The position numbers were made by a program, and so were the translations under genes. A model generated the notes under the pieces. That model ran no database searches and was not told where the DNA came from. It saw only the letters and a list, made by a program, of their open reading frames with translations. 10,558 nucleotides of DNA, from positions 1 to 10,558 of the forward strand of contig JAPYWM010000026.1 in the NCBI GenBank assembly GCA_028276345.1. The letters are read 5' to 3'. The stretch is from Sphingobacterium sp. (GTDB taxonomy: Bacteria; Bacteroidota; Bacteroidia; SpSt-205). Below are positions 6,386 to 10,558 of this stretch, piece after piece (positions within the stretch are counted from its first letter, which is position 1; each line of letters opens with the position of its first letter).

Positions 6386-7212
6386 GCTAAGAGCCGCTCC
6401 CGAAGCCGCCCATGGAGCTGAGCAGCATTTTCCTGGCCGCTTTGCTCGTAAGCTTTCTCTAAGTGCGCTACCAGCCGCATAATTAAATACGGCGGAGATA
6501 GCAGCGGATAATGCGCTAAGTTGTCTGGCAGAGACAGACGCGTGAGCAGGGCTTTTAGCTCTTCGGCTCGAATGAACATTCCCCGCTGATAGGGATCTAC
6601 ATAAAAGTGCAGGTCGCCATCATAATAACGCAAAAGGTACCGTCCCTGAATAGCCACCAGCGACAGGCCCTCGATTTCCAGGTCCCGAGCAATGAGATAG
6701 TATAAGACGCTCAGACTGAAACTATTACCCCGGCGGCTTTCTAAAAGGTGGTGTACATAATAGGCTAACGGATGGCGAGGCCGTGTGATTTCCGGAGAGA
6801 GTTCTTCCCGTTGAAAGAGATACTGATTAAGGCCGAGGAGCTTATCCAGCGGGGTGTAGGCGCTAGAGAGGGTAAGCCAAGCTTTGTGGACGAGGCGGCT
6901 ATACTGGGTGGTATATTTTTCCTGTGGCAGGGAGGGGTACTGGAGGCGGGCTACGGCCATGAGCGCCGGCCACAGAGGCTGCGTAAGGCCCTCGCGCCAT
7001 TGGTATAGCATCATCGCTACCCGCTCAAGGGTGATCGTTTCCAAAAGATGCTCTATCCGCTTCTGCACATACGCATCCTCTGTAGCAAACCAGTAGGCCT
7101 CCAGATGGGGGATGGCCTCCTCGCCCAGCGATAGAAAGGCCTCCTCTACCGCCGCCTGCACCGCAGGGTCGGGGTCATCCAGCAGCGCCAGGAGAGACCG
7201 GACCTGCTCCAT
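6349..7212 (-). CDS. SirB1/transglutaminase-like protein with N-terminal helical repeat region
   Basis: This is a cytosolic 287-residue protein. Residues 1-65 form a helical, HEAT-like stretch (LLALLDDPDPAVQAAVEEAF). The central part matches the SirB1/UPF0162 transglutaminase-like core: LNQYLFQREEL (128-138), a Y-x-x-H-L-L-E-S-R-R-G-N-x-x-S-L motif (152-168), then LYYLIARDLEIEGLSLVAIQGRYLLRY (170-196) and FYVDPYQRG (203-211). Most family members have P-G-H-F-L-L-R at the middle motif; here it reads Q-G-R-Y-L-L-R, so the conserved His is Arg191. The molecular function of SirB1 proteins is not well established, and this change argues further against a classical protease-like triad. A full promoter (-33 and -7) lies directly upstream, 5 nt from the ATG. 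The C-terminus overlaps purB tail to tail. Confidence 0.75.
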   Translation of the reverse strand: MEQVRSLLALLDDPDPAVQAAVEEAFLSLGEEAIPHLEAYWFATEDAYVQKRIEHLLETITLERVAMMLYQWREGLTQPLWPALMAVARLQYPSLPQEKYTTQYSRLVHKAWLTLSSAYTPLDKLLGLNQYLFQREELSPEITRPRHPLAYYVHHLLESRRGNSFSLSVLYYLIARDLEIEGLSLVAIQGRYLLRYYDGDLHFYVDPYQRGMFIRAEELKALLTRLSLPDNLAHYPLLSPPYLIMRLVAHLEKAYEQSGQENAAQLHGRLRERLLAQFSGGGTSEDA

Positions 7213-7217
7213 CTTGA

Positions 7218-7247
7218 CAAAGATAATCCGTACGCCCCATTCTCAAA
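7218..7247 (-). promoter_or_regulatory. Complete -33/-7 promoter for the SirB1-like gene
   Basis: On the minus strand a -33 TTTG (7247-7244) is separated by 18 nt from the -7 element TATCTTTG (7225-7218). Both parts fit the Bacteroidota primary sigma consensus. The ATG at 7212 follows after 5 nt, so the transcript should be leaderless or nearly so. The promoter sits between the mscL stop (7273) and this gene, so the gene need not depend on read-through from mscL. Confidence 0.7.
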
Positions 7248-7272
7248 TGCACGCCTCCCACCTTCCTTTCAC

Positions 7273-7638
7273 TTAGCTTTTCCGTCGTAGCTCCTCCAAG
7301 ATAGCTGTCAGGAGCTTGATCTCCTCAGAAGGCTCGGGCGGGGGAGCTGCCGCTTCTTGCTTTTTCTTGAGTCTATTCATAGGTACCACCACGATAAAGT
7401 AGATAGCCGCCGCTACGACGACGTATGTCAACACGGCATTGATAAACTTACCTATTAGGACAGGGCCTATTTTCAGGGCTGAAAAATCCGGTACCCTACC
7501 CAGCAATCCAATAATGGGCATGAGCACATCCCCCACAAAGGAACTTACCACTTGACCAAAAGCTGCTCCAATCACAACGGCCACAGCGAGCTCCACAACA
7601 GAGCCTCGCATGATGAAATCTTTGAATCCTTTCAACAT
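7273..7638 (-). CDS. mscL: Large-conductance mechanosensitive channel
   Basis: MscL is a homopentameric inner-membrane channel that opens under membrane tension and releases solutes during hypo-osmotic shock. The 121 residues show the family layout: an amphipathic N-terminus with FKDFIMRGSVVELAVAVVIGAAF (5-27) forming TM1 with its Gly/Ala-rich pore-lining face, then VSSFVGDVLMPIIG (31-44), a short periplasmic loop, TM2 (about 66-85, NAVLTYVVVAAAIYFIVVV), a basic cluster RLKKK, a Pro/Ala-rich linker and a C-terminal helix SEEIKLLTAILEELRR. The periplasmic loop is shorter than in the 136-residue E. coli protein, as in many non-enteric MscLs. A degenerate -7 element (TATCTTGC, 7653-7646) lies 7 nt upstream of the ATG, just past the hairpin that follows gldJ. 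Confidence 0.96.
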   Translation of the reverse strand: MLKGFKDFIMRGSVVELAVAVVIGAAFGQVVSSFVGDVLMPIIGLLGRVPDFSALKIGPVLIGKFINAVLTYVVVAAAIYFIVVVPMNRLKKKQEAAAPPPEPSEEIKLLTAILEELRRKS

Positions 7639-7657
7639 AACGTGCGCAAGATAATGA

Positions 7658-7690
7658 ATAGGGGAACTTCCCTTTTGGAAGCTCCCCTAT
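7658..7690 (-). terminator. Strong hairpin between gldJ and mscL, probable transcription terminator
   Basis: Two 14-nt arms (ATAGGGGAACTTCC and GGAAGCTCCCCTAT) pair with a single mismatch around a 5-nt loop. It starts 27 nt past the gldJ stop on the minus strand and ends just before the mscL promoter region. There is no long T run on either side (the minus strand continues TCATTATCTT), so it is not a textbook Rho-independent terminator. Alternatives are an RNA-stability hairpin on the gldJ 3' end or a protein-binding palindrome. Confidence 0.5.
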
Positions 7691-7717
7691 CAGAATAGAA
7701 AGCAGTGCGGGATGATC

Positions 7718-8953
7718 TTAGAAGGGACGGCCTACGCGCACCATGGCGCAGCGGAAGCCTACGGTAGCTGTGCTGGAGTCCGCGTGAAGGTACCGACGTG
7801 CCCCACAAGTGACATAATAGGCGATATCTGCCCAGGAACCGCCTCGATAGACTTTGGCGGCGTCAGGGCCGAGGTCAGGCCACGTTCCACCAGCGGCAGG
7901 CTGCTGATCTTGCTGCTGGTCACCTTCGGATACTGCTGCGGCTTTGGGACTATAGAGAAGGCTGGTTTTCGGGTAATACGTATCATCATCTTGGAGGGGA
8001 TCTTTCTCTACTTTACCCCGGCGGCGGTGGGGATTGAGATCTTCTGCGTCTTCATAGGTGAGGACGCGGTAGGTATCTTCCGTCCACTCGGCCACATTGC
8101 CGGCCATGTTGTAGAGGCCAAAGTCATTCGGATAGAAAGCCTTGACGGGAGCGGGGATCATATAGGCGTCATTGAGTCCTTCGTAGAGGAGGGAGCCGCC
8201 TTTGTTAGAGCGTCCTGCGTAGTCACCGCGTCCCCGCTTGAAGTTCGTCCGGAAGCGTCCCTTCATATCTCGCAGACTGCGCCCCTCCCAAGGATAGAGT
8301 TCCTGCTCATAGCCTGCTCGAGCCGCATATTCCCACTCTGCTTCCGTGGGCAAACGATAATCTGGATACAGAATAGCCTCTGGATCCCTTTCAAGAAGCT
8401 GTTTATTCACGATGGCGGTCCGCCACGCTGCAAACTCCCGCGCCTGATGCCAGTTTACACCAACCACGGGATACATGTGGTACCCCTCGTGCTGAAAGTA
8501 ATACCGCACATAGGGGTCATTGTACGCCATTTCTCGGAACCACACGTTCGTATCCGGGTAGAGAAGTTGCGCTTTTTGGTCGCCTGAATCTTTCTGCACG
8601 TAGAAGAGAAACTGCTTGTATTCCACATTCGGGACTTCCGTCTCGTCCATGTAGAAGCTGGCGACTGTCACTTGGCGAACACGGGCATTTTGCTCGTAGT
8701 CCAAGTCTTTTTCCGTGCCGCCCATGTGAAAAGTCCCTCCCTCAATAAAGACTAAGCCAGGGCCGGGGGGCATTTCCCGATATCGCTTCACGTAAAAGCC
8801 TTCTCCTCCGCTTTTGCGAGCAAACTTAAGCCCCGTCAAGCGGCTCGTGGAACCGGGGTCTTCCAAGTCTCCTTTTCCACCGCAGGCGGGCAATACCAAG
8901 AGGACGGCTAACATCCCCAAGAGGGCAGGCATCCAACGTACTTTCATACGCAT
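7718..8953 (-). CDS. gldJ: Gliding motility / T9SS lipoprotein GldJ
   Basis: GldJ is an outer-membrane lipoprotein needed for gliding and for stability of GldK and hence type IX secretion in Flavobacterium. From ATG 8953 the protein is 411 residues, with a signal peptide and lipobox LPAC (Cys24). A formylglycine-generating-enzyme-like (SUMF1) fold spans about 66-405: LVFIEGGTFHMGGTEKD, VTVASFYMDETEVPNVEY, YPVVGVNWHQAREFAAWRT, YRLPTEAEWEYAA, RTNFKRGRGDYAG, YPNDFGLYNMAGNVAEW, and VYRGGSWADIAYY followed by TATVGFRCAMVRVG. The RANFKRGRGDY-like block and the YPDTxVW-PYVxxYF block point to GldJ rather than GldK. It is shorter than the Flavobacterium protein (about 560) and carries a low-complexity Q/D/A insert (342-356). 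A -7 element lies 3 nt before the ATG; a second ATG at 8947 is an alternative. It follows porP by 20 nt. Confidence 0.88.
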   Translation of the reverse strand: MRMKVRWMPALLGMLAVLLVLPACGGKGDLEDPGSTSRLTGLKFARKSGGEGFYVKRYREMPPGPGLVFIEGGTFHMGGTEKDLDYEQNARVRQVTVASFYMDETEVPNVEYKQFLFYVQKDSGDQKAQLLYPDTNVWFREMAYNDPYVRYYFQHEGYHMYPVVGVNWHQAREFAAWRTAIVNKQLLERDPEAILYPDYRLPTEAEWEYAARAGYEQELYPWEGRSLRDMKGRFRTNFKRGRGDYAGRSNKGGSLLYEGLNDAYMIPAPVKAFYPNDFGLYNMAGNVAEWTEDTYRVLTYEDAEDLNPHRRRGKVEKDPLQDDDTYYPKTSLLYSPKAAAVSEGDQQQDQQPAAGGTWPDLGPDAAKVYRGGSWADIAYYVTCGARRYLHADSSTATVGFRCAMVRVGRPF

Positions 8954-8956
8954 AGG

Positions 8957-8964
8957 CAAAGGTA
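8957..8964 (-). promoter_or_regulatory. -7 element (TACCTTTG) for gldJ
   Basis: The minus strand reads TACCTTTG in the 20-nt gap between the porP stop and gldJ. ATG codons follow after 3 nt (8953) and 9 nt (8947). If used, gldJ has its own leaderless or near-leaderless message in addition to any read-through from porP. A possible -33 is only CTTG, 22 nt upstream. Confidence 0.5.
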
Positions 8965-8973
8965 TGGATTTTC

Positions 8974-9969
8974 TTAGAATCGCGGACAAGGATAGTTTCG
9001 CCGATGCCGCATCCCAGTTCGCCGCTCCTTATCGAAGAGAAGCACAAGCGACACCTCGTGTGAGCCGGCCGAGATCCGATTCGTTAGCGAAGAAATCGTG
9101 TAGTCATAGGAGTACCCCACCTGTACCATTCCCTTTTGAATGCCTACCAGCCCAATGATGGCATCCTGGTTACGATACCATGCCCCCAGCACGATAGGGT
9201 CTAAATTCACATAGAAGCCGAGGTCGAGCTGCTGGAAGGGCTGTTGAATCCGGTACATCACGGCGGGGCCGATACTTTGCTTTCCTTCTCTATTGCGGTC
9301 AATGGGTATCAGCGCGCCGGCAAAGAAGGTGGCCCGAATAGGCAGGCGCGCCGCCGCCGGATTAGACAGCGAGACATTATAAAACCGCTGCTGCGGCTGC
9401 GTAATGTGCATCACGGAAGTCCCCACATACACATACTTATTGTACCATAAGGCCCCCGCATTGACATCCTCGTGGATGCGATTCTCAAAAAAGTTTCGCT
9501 CCTGCGTGGGCAAAACAAACCCCGCATTGGGGTCAATCTGATCCGGGAAGCGGAGACGATAAAAGTCTATGCTTGCCTGCATAATGCCGCCTGAGAGTCC
9601 TAAGCTCAGCGCGCTATTTTTGGACAGCTCTATGTGTAGCGCATAGTTAAGAAGGACGTTGAGCTTGGTGAGATTGCCTTCGCCCGCCTGATCGGCGATG
9701 AAGGAGAGTCCCAGGCCATTACGCACCCGCCCGAAAAATATCGGCTGATCATACGCCGCCGCAAATGTTCGATAATATCCTGGTATCGCCGTCCATTGCA
9801 TCCGATAGGCCAATGCTAAACGCGGCCCATCCGTAATCCCGGTAAATGCCGGCGAGAGGACCACCTGATTCGCATAAAACTGCGAGAATTGTGGGTCCTG
9901 TGCCCACAATAGCCGACAAACGCCCAGCCCGAGGAAAAGCCAATAACTCTTACGCATACCAAGCAGCAT
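8974..9969 (-). CDS. Type IX secretion system outer-membrane protein PorP/SprF family
   Basis: This 331-residue protein has a signal peptide (LLWAQ end near residue 24) followed by DPQFSQFYANQVVLSPAFTGITDGPRLALAYRMQW, the hallmark start of the PorP/SprF family (Q-D-x-Q-F-S-Q-Y-Y, then N-P-A-F-x-G). The rest is a run of amphipathic beta segments such as NGLGLSFIADQAGEGNLTKLNVLLNYALHI and SALSLGLSGGIM, consistent with an outer-membrane beta barrel. PorP of Porphyromonas is required for T9SS secretion and links PorE to the membrane; SprF of Flavobacterium serves the adhesin SprB. Which type this is cannot be decided from sequence alone. ATG 9969 is 8 nt past a strong promoter; ATG 9957 is a possible alternative, giving 327 residues. 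The C-terminus ends in an Arg-rich tail. gldJ follows directly. Confidence 0.9.
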   Translation of the reverse strand: MLLGMRKSYWLFLGLGVCRLLWAQDPQFSQFYANQVVLSPAFTGITDGPRLALAYRMQWTAIPGYYRTFAAAYDQPIFFGRVRNGLGLSFIADQAGEGNLTKLNVLLNYALHIELSKNSALSLGLSGGIMQASIDFYRLRFPDQIDPNAGFVLPTQERNFFENRIHEDVNAGALWYNKYVYVGTSVMHITQPQQRFYNVSLSNPAAARLPIRATFFAGALIPIDRNREGKQSIGPAVMYRIQQPFQQLDLGFYVNLDPIVLGAWYRNQDAIIGLVGIQKGMVQVGYSYDYTISSLTNRISAGSHEVSLVLLFDKERRTGMRHRRNYPCPRF

Positions 9970-9977
9970 TTCCAGGG

Positions 9978-10007
9978 CAAATATAGGGCTAAATCCAGAT
10001 ATGCAAA
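9978..10007 (-). promoter_or_regulatory. Complete -33/-7 promoter for porP/sprF
   Basis: On the minus strand a -33 TTTG (10007-10004) is separated by 18 nt from TATATTTG (9985-9978), the same spacing as the promoter at 7218-7247. The porP start codon lies 8 nt further on. This is one of the two best promoter matches in the window. Confidence 0.7.
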
Positions 10008-10116
10008 TTGTCCCCGCCCACGCCAGCCTCTATACATTTACCCCCACGGTTTCTCTTTGGCGTGCATGTCAGACTTCTGGGGGAGAGGGAGGCGGCTCTT
10101 GCGGGAGATTTTTTCA

Positions 10117-10124
10117 TACCTTTG
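10117..10124 (+). promoter_or_regulatory. -7 element (TACCTTTG) of the tRNA operon
   Basis: TACCTTTG ends 10 nt before the first base of tRNA-Tyr, so the primary transcript would have a 5' leader of only a few bases. No good -33 TTTG is seen; CTTG at 10098-10101 is 15 nt upstream, closer than usual. Confidence 0.55.
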
Positions 10125-10134
10125 TAGCCGCTCA

Positions 10135-10217
10135 GGGGAGTTGCCGGAGCGGTCAAACGGGCCTGACTGTAAATCAGGTGGCACTTGCCTACGGAGGTTC
10201 GAATCCTCCACTCCCCA
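10135..10217 (+). tRNA. tRNA-Tyr (GTA)
   Basis: The acceptor stem GGGGAGT (10135-10141) pairs perfectly with ACTCCCC (10210-10216). The anticodon arm CCTGA-CTGTAAA-TCAGG places anticodon GTA at 10169-10171. A long variable arm follows (TGGCACTTGCCTAC region), as expected for a class II tRNA-Tyr. The T arm is GGAGG-TTCGAAT-CCTCC. The discriminator is A and the 3' CCA is not encoded (CCC follows), so it must be added after transcription. It is first in a two-tRNA operon. Confidence 0.95.
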
Positions 10218-10221
10218 CCCT

Positions 10222-10294
10222 GCGGGAGTAGCTCAGCCGGTAGAGCATCAGCCTTCCAAGCTGAGGGCCGCGGGTTCGAATCCCGTCTCCCGCT
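10222..10294 (+). tRNA. tRNA-Gly (TCC)
   Basis: The acceptor stem GCGGGAG (10222-10228) pairs with CTCCCGC (10287-10293). The D arm is AGCTCAGCCGGTAGAGC. The anticodon arm TCAGC-CTTCCAA-GCTGA gives anticodon TCC at 10255-10257. The T arm is CGGG-TTCGAAT-CCCG. The discriminator is T and CCA is not encoded. Only 4 nt separate it from tRNA-Tyr, so the two are almost certainly one transcript. Confidence 0.96.
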
Positions 10295-10303
10295 CAGGTG
10301 CAG

Positions 10304-10329
10304 GGGGCGCCCCACATCGCCCCATTTTT
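10304..10329 (+). terminator. Intrinsic terminator of the tRNA operon
   Basis: GGGGCG (10304-10309) and CGCCCC (10318-10323) form a 6-bp GC-only stem with an 8-nt loop, followed by ATTTTT. It begins 9 nt past tRNA-Gly and fits a Rho-independent terminator. It ends only 15 nt before the ATG of the next gene, so any promoter of that gene must overlap the terminator tail. Confidence 0.55.
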
Positions 10330-10344
10330 GTTTGGCCCAGCGAT

Positions 10345-10558
10345 ATGCTCCTCCAAAAAATCCGCACCTATAATCGCCTTATCGTGCTGGCCCACTCCAT
10401 ATTTGCGCTGCCGTTTGCGCTGTGGGGTTATGTGCTGGGCAGCATAGAGGCTGGCTTTAGCTGGAAAAAGCTTTTCTGGGTCCTTGTAGCTGTCGTGAGT
10501 GCTCGTACAAGCGCGATGGCATTCAACCGGTATGCCGACCGTGCTTGGGATGCGCAAA
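10345..10558 (+). CDS. UbiA-family prenyltransferase, N-terminal part (cut by window edge)
   Basis: The first 71 residues are visible. They begin LQKIRTYNRLIVLAHSIFALPFALWGYVLG, matching the first membrane helix of 4-hydroxybenzoate prenyltransferase-like proteins (H-S/T-I/V-F-A-L-P-F-A). They continue to RTSAMAFNRYADRAWDA, which carries the N-x-x-x-D-x-x-x-D prenyl-diphosphate/Mg-binding motif (Asn and both Asp present). The family moves a polyprenyl chain onto an aromatic ring during quinone synthesis in the inner membrane. In Bacteroidota such proteins usually serve the menaquinone route or its futalosine variant, but the acceptor cannot be told from this part. The start at ATG 10345 is the only one consistent with the N-terminal helix. 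A possible imperfect -7 element (CATTTTTG, 10323-10330) lies 14 nt upstream, inside the tRNA terminator tail. Confidence 0.85.
   Translation, partial: MLLQKIRTYNRLIVLAHSIFALPFALWGYVLGSIEAGFSWKKLFWVLVAVVSARTSAMAFNRYADRAWDAQ

Noticed and set aside
7712..8587. A 291-codon open frame on the plus strand opposite gldJ
   Set aside because: The sense strand encodes an unmistakable GldJ with all its family blocks. The opposite frame has no recognisable domain, an odd composition and no promoter; it is a shadow frame.
10185..10557. Small open frames across the tRNA pair and opposite the UbiA start
   Set aside because: They run through tRNA genes or are antisense to the UbiA helix motif; none has a domain or start signal.
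1..10558. CRISPR array, insertion sequence, phage or toxin-antitoxin system
   Set aside because: No spaced direct repeats, no transposase or integrase motifs, no target duplications and no toxin-antitoxin pair were seen. The tRNA genes show no adjacent integrase or duplicated 3' end, so no attachment site is supported.

Overview
The window looks like a Bacteroidota chromosome segment from a gliding or type IX secretion (T9SS) lineage with fairly high GC and tight packing. Three things support this: recognisable GldH, GldJ and PorP/SprF proteins plus a T9SS-type C-terminal sorting domain; Bacteroidota-type -7 promoter elements (TAnnTTTG) in front of most genes; and a lack of clear Shine-Dalgarno sequences. 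I cannot name the genus.

Layout. Positions 1-199 (minus) hold the N-terminus of a secreted protein of the gliding-motility-associated, PKD/SprB-like kind. Positions 264-1478 (minus) encode an MFS transporter with its own promoter. Positions 1512-3541 (minus) form a run of pepP-like metallopeptidase, gldH lipoprotein and a small T9SS-sorting-domain protein. A compact divergent promoter near 3542-3583 separates this run from a plus-strand cluster (3584-6385): a degenerate PIN/NYN-like plus winged-helix protein, fabI and purB, each overlapping the next. purB converges on, and overlaps, a minus-strand SirB1/transglutaminase-like gene (6349-7212). Further minus-strand genes are mscL, gldJ and porP/sprF, ending at 9969. 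The right end is plus strand: tRNA-Tyr(GTA), tRNA-Gly(TCC), a hairpin terminator, and the start of a UbiA-family prenyltransferase cut by the window edge.

How the genes relate. Outer-membrane and gliding/T9SS functions occur twice: gldH with a putative T9SS cargo, and porP with gldJ. They are mixed with housekeeping genes for fatty-acid elongation (fabI), purine synthesis (purB), osmotic safety (mscL), peptide turnover (pepP) and probably quinone synthesis (ubiA family). No mobile element, CRISPR array or phage gene was seen.

The most striking window-wide pattern is that the -7 element often sits only 3-8 nt before the start codon. This predicts leaderless mRNAs for at least six protein genes and corrects several start choices. 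I see no obvious multi-gene novel system. The least explained protein is the PIN/NYN-like plus winged-helix protein at 3584-4294.
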